A stretch of DNA of 64,000 nucleotides from G963668185 sp963668185 (GTDB taxonomy: Bacteria; Chloroflexota; Dehalococcoidia; Lucifugimonadales; G963668185): contig OY764162.1 in NCBI GenBank assembly GCA_963668185.1, forward strand, positions 2,480,001 to 2,544,000, in the 5' to 3' direction. Below the pieces are notes generated by a model. The model was not told where the DNA came from and did not search any database. It saw only the letters and a list, made by a program, of their open reading frames with translations. A program made the translations under genes and the position numbers. Positions 55,471 to 63,598 of the stretch are shown piece after piece; the first letter of the stretch is position 1, and each line of letters starts with the position of its first letter.

Positions 55471-57852
55471 ATGATGCAGTCACTGAGACTTCTGAGAACG
55501 CTCCGCCCGTGGCAGATCGCCGTTCTGGCGGCGCTGCTGCTCGGCGCGGGCGGAGTGGCCATCGGCCTGTACCTGTCCACGTCCGGCGGCGAGACGACGC
55601 TGGAGGAGGGCCAGCAGATCGTGCCGGTCAGCAGGGGCGATCTGGTGAACGACGTGTCGCTATCGGGGAACCTGGTGTATCCGGAGCGCGAGACGCTGAG
55701 ATTCGGGACGGAGGCGGGCACGGAGGGCACGTTCATCGTGGGGCGCGTCATGGTGAGCGAGGGGCAGACTGTGCCGGCGGGGGCGGCGCTCGCGGCGCTG
55801 GACGCGGAGACGGTGGCGGAGCTCGAGACGGGCGTCGTCAGGGCGCTGCGGCATCTGAGCGACGCCGAGGACGCGCTCAACGCGGCGAGCGCCGGGGCGA
55901 CGGACCTCCAGCTGGCGCAGGCGAGTTCCGAGTTGGCGGACGCGGAGCTTGCGGCGCAGGCGGCCCAGACGGCGCTGGACGCGGTGGCCGACGAGCACGC
56001 GGATTCGGCCAGGATGGCGAGGGGCGCCCTCGCCGACGCGTATGCGAGTGTCGCGAAGGCGAGGCTGGGAGTGCAGACGGCGCAGAGGGAACTCGACGGC
56101 GTGGTAGAGGCCCATGCCGAGGCGCTGGCCAGGGCGCGGGCGGCGGCAGCGGACGCGGAGGTGGCGTGGCTGGCGGCCGGCGAACGGCTGGAGGACCTGT
56201 CGCGCCCGACGGAAGAGCTTTTGGCGGATGCCGCGAACGACGTTGCCTCGGCGGAGAGGGCGCTCGCGAACGCGCGCAACAGCCTGGTGCTGGCGGAGGA
56301 CAGGGAGCGGGACCAGGTGGGCGACGCGCAGGAGGCGCGGGACGAGGCGGCGGACGCGTACGCGGGCGTGTTCGATTCGTGGCTGGGAATCGAACTGGGC
56401 GCCGACGAACTCGGCCTCCCGCCGGACGAGCTTATCGCCGGATGGGGGATAGACCTGGAGCGCATCTTCGACCCTTCCCAGCGTTACTACGACATCGGCA
56501 GATTCATCTACACGGAGGGCAGTCCGCAGGACGATCCGGCAACGGTCTGGGATGAGGCCCGCGTCTATGCGTGGCTCAACTTCTACCCGGGCGCGATCGC
56601 GGCCTACTGCGACGGCGACGCGCCGTACCTGGGCGTGTGCGTCTTCGAGGAACTGGAGAACGGCTGGGACGCGCTGGACGAGGCGGAGTCCGCTCTCGCG
56701 GGCGCGACGTCGCAGAGCGGAAGCGCGGTAGATTCGGCCAGCCAGGCGGTGTCGAGGGCGGAGGACGCGCTGGAGGCCGCGACGAAGGCGCTGGGCAGGC
56801 TACAGGGCTCGCAGCGCGAGGCCGACCTGCGGCAGGCGCGGGCGGCGCTCTCGGCGGCGGAGGCGGCGATGGAGGCAGCGGAGGGCGACGTGCTCGCGCT
56901 CGGAACCGCGCCCGACCCGCTGGACGTCGGCGTCAAGGCGTCGGCGCTGCGGCAGGCGGCGTCGGCGCTGGAGACGGCGGTAGCCGCGCGGGACGCCGCC
57001 GCGAGCGACCTGACGGCGCTCGGCGACGCGCCGGACGCGTTGGAGGTGGCGGCGAGAACGGAGCGGCTGGCGTTGGCAATGACCCGCCGGGACGACGCGA
57101 AGAGCCGGCTGGAGGACCTCCGGGCGGGCACGGACCCGCTGGACCTGGCCATACTGGAGGCGGACGTGGGAGCGGCTGACGCGGCGGTGATTGCGGCCGA
57201 GGCGGCGCTCGATGGGGCGGTCATCACGGCGCCGTTCGCGGGAGTCATCGCGTCGCTGAACGTGGAGCCGGGGGACGAGGTGAGGGCGAACGACGCCGTG
57301 CTGGAGATCGTGGACCCGACGGTGGTGGCGATGGACGGCCACGTAGACGAGATCGACGTGCTGTTCCTGCAGGTGGGCGCGGCCGCGGTCGTTACGATGG
57401 ACGCGCTCGGCGGGCTGCCGGTCCCGGGCATCGTGGACGAGGTGGGTACGAGGCCGGCGAGCCAGCAGTTCTCGCAGGGCGGCACGGGCCTGGTGACGTA
57501 CCCAGTAAGAATCCTGCTGTCGCTGCCGGAGGGGCAGGCGGTGCCGGAAGGGCTGACGGCGGTGGCGAGCGTGGTGCTGAACAGGGACACGGACGTGCTT
57601 CTGGTGCCGCTGGACTCGGTGTACGGCACGTTCGAGGAGCCTGAGGTGCGCGTGATCGACGAGGACGGTTCGATCGAGGACCGCGCGGTCGAGCTAGGCA
57701 ACAGCGATGACTTCTGGGTTGCCGTCACGTCGGGGCTGGCGGAAGGCGAGCGGGTGATCATGGAGGCGGGAGAGGCGCTCGAAGGCGGGTTCTTCGGCGG
57801 CTTCGGCGGGCAGGGGATGTCGATCCGGACGATCCAGCGGGTGATGCGTTGA
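55471..57852 (+). CDS. Membrane-fusion/periplasmic adaptor protein (MacA/HlyD family) with a long coiled coil
   Basis: 793 residues. It has an N-terminal membrane helix (WQIAVLAALLLGAGGVAIGLYL), then the first half of the lipoyl/barrel-sandwich domain (LSGNLVYPERETLRFGTEAGTEGTFIVGRVMVSEGQTVPAGAALAAL). A very long Ala/Glu-rich coiled-coil region follows (about residues 115-570), then the second half VITAPFAGVIASLNVEPGDEVRANDAVLEIVDPT and a beta-barrel. The protein is unusually long for the family because of the coiled coil, which contains a Trp/Tyr-rich insert near residues 295-390. It should join the MacB-like ATPase/permease encoded downstream. Confidence 0.88.
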   Translation: MMQSLRLLRTLRPWQIAVLAALLLGAGGVAIGLYLSTSGGETTLEEGQQIVPVSRGDLVNDVSLSGNLVYPERETLRFGTEAGTEGTFIVGRVMVSEGQTVPAGAALAALDAETVAELETGVVRALRHLSDAEDALNAASAGATDLQLAQASSELADAELAAQAAQTALDAVADEHADSARMARGALADAYASVAKARLGVQTAQRELDGVVEAHAEALARARAAAADAEVAWLAAGERLEDLSRPTEELLADAANDVASAERALANARNSLVLAEDRERDQVGDAQEARDEAADAYAGVFDSWLGIELGADELGLPPDELIAGWGIDLERIFDPSQRYYDIGRFIYTEGSPQDDPATVWDEARVYAWLNFYPGAIAAYCDGDAPYLGVCVFEELENGWDALDEAESALAGATSQSGSAVDSASQAVSRAEDALEAATKALGRLQGSQREADLRQARAALSAAEAAMEAAEGDVLALGTAPDPLDVGVKASALRQAASALETAVAARDAAASDLTALGDAPDALEVAARTERLALAMTRRDDAKSRLEDLRAGTDPLDLAILEADVGAADAAVIAAEAALDGAVITAPFAGVIASLNVEPGDEVRANDAVLEIVDPTVVAMDGHVDEIDVLFLQVGAAAVVTMDALGGLPVPGIVDEVGTRPASQQFSQGGTGLVTYPVRILLSLPEGQAVPEGLTAVASVVLNRDTDVLLVPLDSVYGTFEEPEVRVIDEDGSIEDRAVELGNSDDFWVAVTSGLAEGERVIMEAGEALEGGFFGGFGGQGMSIRTIQRVMR

Positions 57853-57867
57853 GGGGCGCTTCGGCCC

Positions 57868-57943
57868 TTCGACAGGCTCAGGGCGGGTCTGCCCAGACCG
57901 TTTATGGTTCGACAAGCTCACCACGAGCGGTCTGGACGCCATC
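57868..57943. repeat. Dispersed repeat between adaptor and ATPase genes
   Basis: It contains CCCTTCGACAGGCTCAGGG and then a unit with self-complementary ends, CAGACCG...GGTTCGACAAGCTCACCACGAG...CGGTCTG. It is the same pair of families as at 5560-5695, here inside an operon. Confidence 0.75.
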
Positions 57944-57958
57944 TAAGGAACGGCTTCG

Positions 57959-58636
57959 TTGATAGAACTGGATAACCTGACCAAGCACTACCTGACCGGC
58001 ACTGTTGACGTGACGGCGCTGGCGGGCGTGACGCTGTCCATCGAGAGCGGCGGCTTCGTCGCGATCATGGGGCCGAGCGGCTCCGGGAAGTCGACGCTGA
58101 TGAACATCGTCGGCTGTCTCGACGCGCCGACGGGTGGGACGTACACGCTGGACGGCGATGACGTGGGCGCGATGACCGACTCAGGGATGGCGGAGCTTCG
58201 GAACCGGAAGATCGGCTTCGTGTTCCAGACGTACAACCTGCTGCCGAGGATGACCGCGCTGGCAAACGTGGAGCTGCCGCTGCTGTACGGCAATCACCGC
58301 AACGTCAGGGAGCGGTCCATGGATGCGCTGGCGAGCGTGGGCCTCGCGGACAGGACGGGGCACAGGCCGACGGAGCTTTCCGGCGGGCAGCAGCAGCGCG
58401 TCGCGATCGCGCGGGCGCTGGTGAAGGAGCCGACGCTGCTTCTGGCGGACGAGCCGACGGGGAACCTGGATAGCCGCTCCAGCGCGGAGATCATGGACAT
58501 ACTCAAGAGGCTGAACGCGGAGCAGGGCATCACTGTGCTGGTGGTCACGCACGACCCGGCGCTGGCAGGCCAGACGAGCCGCGTGGTCTCGATGCTGGAC
58601 GGCCTCGTGGTGGAAGACAGGACGGCGGGCGCGTGA
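57959..58636 (+). CDS. ABC transporter ATP-binding protein (MacB type)
   Basis: 225 residues from TTG 57959, with AAGGA upstream. Walker A GPSGSGKSTLMNIVGCLDAPTGG, Q-loop IGFVFQTYNLLPRMTALANVELPL, signature LSGGQQQRVAIARALVKEPTLLLADEPTGNLDSRSS and VLVVTHDPALAG are all intact. It overlaps the permease by GTGA and acts with the adaptor upstream as a tripartite-like exporter. Confidence 0.93.
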   Translation: MIELDNLTKHYLTGTVDVTALAGVTLSIESGGFVAIMGPSGSGKSTLMNIVGCLDAPTGGTYTLDGDDVGAMTDSGMAELRNRKIGFVFQTYNLLPRMTALANVELPLLYGNHRNVRERSMDALASVGLADRTGHRPTELSGGQQQRVAIARALVKEPTLLLADEPTGNLDSRSSAEIMDILKRLNAEQGITVLVVTHDPALAGQTSRVVSMLDGLVVEDRTAGA

Positions 58637-59853
58637 GGCCGCACGTGGTGGCGGCAACGGCGCTGGCGTCGCTGGGCGCGAACAAGCTGCGCACGAGCCT
58701 GGCGCTGCTGGGGATCGTGATCGGCGTGGCGGCGGTCATATCCACGATGTCGGTCGGCAGGGGGACGCAGCAGGAGGTGCTGTCGCAGATCGAGTCGCTG
58801 GGGGCGGACCTCGTGTACATCAACCCGGACAGCTTCCAGGGCTTCGAGGGATCGTCGCTGACGCTGGAGGACGCGTATGCGCTGCTGGACCCTGTCTTCG
58901 TGTCGACGGTGAAGGCGGTTGCGCCGGAGAGCAACTCGTTCGGGCAGATCGTGGCAGGCCGGGAGGAGGCTTTCGCGCAGATCATCGGCGTCACGGCGGA
59001 GTACGAGAGCGTCCGCAACGCCTCGCTGGCGTCCGGGCAGTTCATTTCGCAACTGCACGTCAGTTCCGTGGCTGACGTGGCGGTGCTGGGCCAGAGCCTG
59101 TCCGAGCAGCTTTTCGGCTACCGGGACCCGACCGGACGCACGGTGCGCATCAATGGACGCCAGTTCACGGTGATCGGCATGCTGGAGCCGGTGGGCCAGG
59201 GGTTCGGGTTCTTCGACGAGCGGGTGATAATTCCGATCACGACGCTGTACTACCGGTTCGAGCCGGTGCGAACGGTGCAGGGCGGCGTGAGCGTGCAGTC
59301 GATAGCGGCGCAGGTGCGGGAGGGGGCGTCGGTGGACAAAGCGATTCGCGAGATAACGACGGTGCTGCGGATACGGCACCGGATCACCGGCCAGAACGAC
59401 TTCACCGTGTCCAGCACCAACGAGCTTGTGGAGACGGTGGAGGAGACGGGGCGCACGCTGACGATTTTTCTGTCGGCCATCGCGGGCATATCTCTGCTGG
59501 TGGGCGGCATCGGCGTTATGAACATCATGATGGTGTCGGTCACCGAGCGCACGCGGGAGATCGGCATCCGCAAGGCGATGGGCGCGAGGCGGAGCGACAT
59601 ACTGTCGCAGTTCATCGCCGAGGCGACGCTGCTGAGCCTGGGTGGCGGGCTGATCGGGGCCGCGGCCGGGATCGGCGTTTCCTGGTTCGCGGACGACAGG
59701 ACGCTGGCCGGACAGAACTTCCAGACCGTGGTCGGGACCGACATGACGCTGCTTGCGGTAGGCGTGGCCGTGGCGATCGGGCTGTTCTTCGGCATCTATC
59801 CGGCGATGAGGGCGGCGCGGCTGCATCCGATCGAGGCGCTGAGGTACGAGTGA
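58633..59853 (+). CDS. MacB-like ABC transporter permease
   Basis: 406 residues from GTG 58633. An N-terminal helix (NKLRTSLALLGIVIGVAAVISTMSVGRG) is followed by a periplasmic domain and three C-terminal FtsX-type helices: IFLSAIAGISLLVGGIGVMNIMMVSVTERTREIGIRKAMGARRSDIL, LSLGGGLIGAAAGIGVSWF and LLAVGVAVAIGLFFGIYPAMRAARLHPIEALRYE. The last phrase is the MacB family ending. The gene is translationally coupled to the ATPase. Confidence 0.93.
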   Translation: MRPHVVAATALASLGANKLRTSLALLGIVIGVAAVISTMSVGRGTQQEVLSQIESLGADLVYINPDSFQGFEGSSLTLEDAYALLDPVFVSTVKAVAPESNSFGQIVAGREEAFAQIIGVTAEYESVRNASLASGQFISQLHVSSVADVAVLGQSLSEQLFGYRDPTGRTVRINGRQFTVIGMLEPVGQGFGFFDERVIIPITTLYYRFEPVRTVQGGVSVQSIAAQVREGASVDKAIREITTVLRIRHRITGQNDFTVSSTNELVETVEETGRTLTIFLSAIAGISLLVGGIGVMNIMMVSVTERTREIGIRKAMGARRSDILSQFIAEATLLSLGGGLIGAAAGIGVSWFADDRTLAGQNFQTVVGTDMTLLAVGVAVAIGLFFGIYPAMRAARLHPIEALRYE

Positions 59854-59899
59854 CGGGCCAGCGCGGCGGCCTGAACAATCCTGCGCACGGAGCGAAACG

Positions 59900-60601
59900 A
59901 TGAGTACACGATCCTTCATTATCCTTGCGGTTTCCGTGGTGGCGGTCGGCGGCTTGCTCGGCGGGCTGTTCATCGGCGGGTACGAACTGGGCAAGCGGAA
60001 TGCGCCGGGGCAGGACCTGGCGACGGCAGACCTATCCACGCTGCCCTCGCCAGGCGGCAGGAACGCGCTGCCTGCTTCGGGCGGGATGGGCGCGTTCTCA
60101 GTGGAGGGCCAGCCTGAATCGCTGTACATACCCCCGGATATCGCAGGCGACCTGATCGAGTTCAACGAGGACGGCGAGATGGACATGGACGCGATCATGT
60201 CAGAGATAAGGCGCGCGATGAGATCGGACAATCTGGGCGGTAATCTCGGGCGTGGCGGCGGCGCGTTCGGGCTCGCCGGGGGGCCCGGCGGCGGACTATT
60301 CGGTACGATAGAGGGCGTCGAAGGGAACGTCGTCACGGTGTCCACGCCGCAGGGCGAGCTTCAGTTCATGCTCGACGACGATACCGAAATCCAGGGACTC
60401 GCGGAGTTGGAGCCGGAAGACCTCGCGGTTGGCCGGAGCGTCACCGTGAGCGGCCAGCCGGGCGAGGACGGCGCGATGACCGCCACGACCGTGTTCATGC
60501 TGCCCGAAGACATCCCAGGGTTCGGCGGGCCGTTCCCCGGCGTCTCAATCGACGTATCGAGCGCAGGCGACGCCGGCCCGGATGACGGTACGGGCGAGTA
60601 G
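59900..60601 (+). CDS. Membrane-anchored Gly-rich protein with a small beta-domain (DUF5666-like)
   Basis: 233 residues. One N-terminal membrane helix (FIILAVSVVAVGGLLGGLFIGGYELGK) leads to a flexible region and a Gly-rich stretch (GGNLGRGGGAFGLAGGPGGGLFG). A small beta-domain follows, IEGVEGNVVTVSTPQGELQFMLDDDTEIQGLAELEPEDLAVGRSVTVSG, which has the 'G.V..V.G..ITV.T..G.....D..T.I' rhythm of DUF5666. It closes the exporter operon 46 nt after the permease and may be an accessory or substrate protein. Confidence 0.72.
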   Translation: MSTRSFIILAVSVVAVGGLLGGLFIGGYELGKRNAPGQDLATADLSTLPSPGGRNALPASGGMGAFSVEGQPESLYIPPDIAGDLIEFNEDGEMDMDAIMSEIRRAMRSDNLGGNLGRGGGAFGLAGGPGGGLFGTIEGVEGNVVTVSTPQGELQFMLDDDTEIQGLAELEPEDLAVGRSVTVSGQPGEDGAMTATTVFMLPEDIPGFGGPFPGVSIDVSSAGDAGPDDGTGE

Positions 60602-60610
60602 CGGCGTCCG

Positions 60611-61618
60611 TCAAGGATCAGTGCTGTAGGCGCTTCCAGTGGCTGTTGGGGCGTCCTCTCTGATCACAGAGCTATCAGGGAACATATCAGCTTGACGGTC
60701 GGTGGGCCTTTCTTCGGCATTGCCGTACATTACTCGGCTAAGCGGAGCATCAGTCATCGGAGGATTGAAATTCGTGATCAGGATCTCTTGGTTTATGGTA
60801 CGCTTGCGTCCGATTCTCTGTTCAGCCTTGCCAGTCCCCATTCCCGACGAAGATTGAATTGGTGTAACTGGATACCCGTTGAACAACTCTCTGATGCTAG
60901 CAGTGTCGTAGGAAGAAAGTATCCATAGACTTTTTGCTTCTTTGAGGTAGTCAGCAATAGAGCGGTGATCATGTTCTCCGCGCATGTTAAATTTGTAGTT
61001 CACTCCATTTCCCAGGTACGGAGGATCAAGGTACATAACAGTTGAATCGCTATCATACCGATCTAAGCAGTCCCGCCAGTCTAGGTTCTCAATAATGACC
61101 GTGCGAAGCCGTTCATGGATAGGCATCAGGCGTTTGCGTAATGTCTTCAGGGCCCCTATGAGGCGATTTCCATGCCCTCCGTCCCTGATGCTTGTCTGAA
61201 ATCGCGGATATCGAGCTTCGCCACCCCAACCAGCCATGATTAGGTAATAGAATCTATGAGCTCGCTGAACATCAGAGAGGGAATGTGGATCCAAAGACGC
61301 CAACCTATCGAACTCAGCTCGGGAAGCTAGCTCCCATTCAAACGAGGCAATCAGTTCCTCAGGCTGATTCCTAACAACACGGAAGAAGGTGATCAATTCC
61401 TGATCGATGTCGTTCAAGACTTCAACATCACTCTTGGATTTGCCAAACAGAACCCACGCGGCGCCAGCGAATGGCTCAACGTAACAAGAGTGAGGAGGAA
61501 TGATGGGAATGATGAATTTACGGAGCCGTGATTTGCCTCCAACCCACTTGAAGGGGCTATTCAGCATTCGACCGGGAACCGCATTGTGCTGTGTCACCTC
61601 TACTCCTTCAATTGTCAT
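60611..61618 (-). CDS. Dam-type DNA adenine methyltransferase (D12 class)
   Basis: 335 residues. The start NSPFKWVGGKSRLRKFIIPIIP matches the KWxGGK motif. VEPFAGAAWVLFGKSKSDVEVLNDIDQELITFFRVVRNQPEEL and the catalytic VMYLDPPYLGNG (DPPY) follow, in the alpha-class order of Dam/DpnM/EcoRV methylases. It should methylate N6 of adenine. Base composition is clearly lower in GC than the exporter genes. It is divergent from the HTH-nuclease fusion, with a perfect palindrome between the two starts. Confidence 0.9.
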   Translation of the reverse strand: MTIEGVEVTQHNAVPGRMLNSPFKWVGGKSRLRKFIIPIIPPHSCYVEPFAGAAWVLFGKSKSDVEVLNDIDQELITFFRVVRNQPEELIASFEWELASRAEFDRLASLDPHSLSDVQRAHRFYYLIMAGWGGEARYPRFQTSIRDGGHGNRLIGALKTLRKRLMPIHERLRTVIIENLDWRDCLDRYDSDSTVMYLDPPYLGNGVNYKFNMRGEHDHRSIADYLKEAKSLWILSSYDTASIRELFNGYPVTPIQSSSGMGTGKAEQRIGRKRTINQEILITNFNPPMTDAPLSRVMYGNAEERPTDRQADMFPDSSVIREDAPTATGSAYSTDP

Positions 61619-61624
61619 ATCTGA

Positions 61625-61645
61625 GATGTCTCTAGTAGAGACATC
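61625..61645. promoter_or_regulatory. Perfect 21-bp palindrome between the divergent Dam and HTH-nuclease genes (candidate operator)
   Basis: GATGTCTCT-AGT-AGAGACATC: two 9-bp arms and a 3-bp centre, lying 6 bp from the Dam ATG and about 10 bp before the GTG start of the HTH protein. Its location and symmetry fit a binding site for the HTH domain, as in controller-protein-regulated restriction systems. Confidence 0.75.
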
Positions 61646-61655
61646 CTAGCATGGG

Positions 61656-62771
61656 GTGTTTCCGATGTCAAGCGCCAAGACTGAGATCCAGCGGTTCGGC
61701 CAGAAGCTTAGGTGGTTACGAACGCAACATGGAATCACGCTGAAGGCGCTAGCAAGGATGTTGGGATACAAGGCGCATGGACACATAAGTGAAATCGAAG
61801 CTGGCAAGAAGGTTCCAACCGCTGGTTTCGCTCTAGCAGTGGCTGAAGTGTTCGACGTATCTGTTGATGACTTGCTCAAAGATGATCGGCAGATCAATCC
61901 ACAATATCAAACCAAAGGAGAAGAACGGGTGAGCTTAGGAGTGCCATTCGTTGACAGATCGCCATCTAGCAATGAACTTGAGCGATTCCGGCTAATACTC
62001 AGTACGTATCAGGACGGTACGGGCATGCTTGCAGCAGAAGATGAGATGACGCTTCCGGGATGGCGTGACTTTGAGCGATCCATTGCACTAGCATTCGATG
62101 GAATCGCATCTGAGAGCAAGGATATCTTCGATGTCCGCCTTCCTGACTCAGCACAGAATGGAGTCTTTTACGGCATTTCGTGCAAGATGCGTAGGGAACT
62201 CTCAAGGATTGATCGTCAAGGTCGAGTCACCATAGAACTTTCGAACTCAGCGAGAAGGTTTTGGAACCACTTGCAAACGAAAGGCATCAGCCAAGCGAAT
62301 TACAAACAGCATCCAACAGAAGTGGGAGCGGCATTGATTGAACTAGTAGCCGAATGGCATCTGGCTGCTAGCACTGCCAGAGATGGGAACGTAGACATAT
62401 CTAAGAGTTGCTATCTGGCCCTCTCATGGGACGCTCACGGTACATATCAGCTTCATCAATTTCCACTATCGCTTCCGAATCCAAATGAACTGCATTGGAT
62501 GTTTCCGACGTACAATAGAGAAAGCACTCGATCGGTGGGTAATCACCTCAGAGGAAATGACGATCATGGCAGACTCTTCGAGTGGTATGGGGAATCGGGA
62601 GGACAGTTGAAGTACTATCCGCTCGTCGATGACGCGATATGGGGGTCGAGAAGGTTCCAGCTAGAGCCTTTGCCTACTGATCGCAGGCACGGTGTCCTTC
62701 AAAAGGTCGAAAGCTACTTTCCGAATCAGTGGGCAACGGTATCCAAAGAAGCCGATCAATTGCTAGAGTAG
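61656..62771 (+). CDS. XRE-type HTH fused to a putative restriction nuclease
   Basis: 371 residues from GTG 61656 (ATG 61665 is an alternative). Residues 8-75 form an XRE/Cro helix-turn-helix: FGQKLRWLRTQHGITLKALARMLGYKAHGHISEIEAGKKVPTAGFALAVAEVFDVSVDDLL. The rest matches no family I can name. The segment GWRDFERSIALAFDGIASESKDIFDVRLPD then GVFYGISCKMRREL has the spacing of a PD-(D/E)XK site (Asp, about 14 residues, S-x-K), so a nuclease is likely. With the Dam-type methylase opposite, this would be a restriction enzyme that carries its own regulator. Confidence 0.72.
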   Translation: MFPMSSAKTEIQRFGQKLRWLRTQHGITLKALARMLGYKAHGHISEIEAGKKVPTAGFALAVAEVFDVSVDDLLKDDRQINPQYQTKGEERVSLGVPFVDRSPSSNELERFRLILSTYQDGTGMLAAEDEMTLPGWRDFERSIALAFDGIASESKDIFDVRLPDSAQNGVFYGISCKMRRELSRIDRQGRVTIELSNSARRFWNHLQTKGISQANYKQHPTEVGAALIELVAEWHLAASTARDGNVDISKSCYLALSWDAHGTYQLHQFPLSLPNPNELHWMFPTYNRESTRSVGNHLRGNDDHGRLFEWYGESGGQLKYYPLVDDAIWGSRRFQLEPLPTDRRHGVLQKVESYFPNQWATVSKEADQLLE

Positions 62772-62820
62772 GATGGCATTCATCAAGATACAGACTCACT
62801 CGATTCTAGGAGGCAGCGTT

Positions 62821-63582
62821 ATGATACGGCTTGCGCTCTTGTGCGCCGTTGCCGCTTTACTTGCGGCGGCCATCGCGTGCGGCGGAGAGTCGGACGACGG
62901 CGATGGGACAGCATCGACAGACTCAGGCGCGCAGCAAACGGCGACGGCTCAGGCTGAAGAGCCTGCCGGACAGGAAACTGAGGACGCCGAGGTTGAGACG
63001 TCGGACTCCACAGACGGCGGCGAGCAGGCCGGGGACATGGGGCGTACGGCCGGGCAGTACGAGGGGTACACGTTCACCGTGTCGGAAGGCTCGGAGGCCA
63101 CGTTCACTGTGGAGGAGCAGCTTGCCAGCCTGGATTTGCCGAACGACGCGGTCATGCGCACGTCGGCGCTGAGCGGGGCCGTGGTCTTCGACGGCGGCGA
63201 ATCGCTCGTGACCATCGAACTGCGGACGCTTTCCAGCGACTCGCAGTACCGGGACGGGTACGTGCGGAACCGGATGTTCTCGACGCATCCGACCGCCGAG
63301 GTCTCCGTGCCGAGCACGCTGCCGCTTCCGGACGGCTTCGCGGCGGGCGACGAGGTCACGACGCAGGTGGAGGCGACGGTAAGCCTGCTGGGCGGCGAAT
63401 TCCCGCTCACCTTCGACATCGAGGCGCGGGACGATGGCGACACGATCTTCGTAGTGGGACGCTCCACGTTCACGTGGGACCAGTTCGGCATCACGAAGCC
63501 CACGGCGAGATCGGTGGTATGGCTCAAGGACGAGGTCCGGGTGGAGGTGCTGCTTGCGCTGGAGCCCGCGCCGGCCCCCTGA
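62821..63582 (+). CDS. YceI-like lipoprotein
   Basis: 253 residues from ATG 62821, which follows GGAGG at good spacing; the frame extends upstream to 62773 without a ribosome site. Signal LALLCAVAALLAAAIACGGE gives lipidated Cys20. An acidic, Thr/Ser-rich linker to about residue 80 precedes a YceI-type lipocalin-like domain: YTFTVSEGSEATFTVEEQLA, GAVVFDGGESLVTIELRTLSSDSQYRDGYVRNRMFSTHPTAEVSVPS. YceI proteins bind polyisoprenoid-like ligands. It is predicted to be membrane-anchored on the outside. GC returns to the high background here. Confidence 0.85.
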   Translation: MIRLALLCAVAALLAAAIACGGESDDGDGTASTDSGAQQTATAQAEEPAGQETEDAEVETSDSTDGGEQAGDMGRTAGQYEGYTFTVSEGSEATFTVEEQLASLDLPNDAVMRTSALSGAVVFDGGESLVTIELRTLSSDSQYRDGYVRNRMFSTHPTAEVSVPSTLPLPDGFAAGDEVTTQVEATVSLLGGEFPLTFDIEARDDGDTIFVVGRSTFTWDQFGITKPTARSVVWLKDEVRVEVLLALEPAPAP

Positions 63583-63598
63583 GTCGCTCCGACTGTAA

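Noticed and set aside
58294..60345. 683-codon minus-strand open frame
   Set aside because: Antisense to the MacB-like ATPase and permease genes; no motif supports it.
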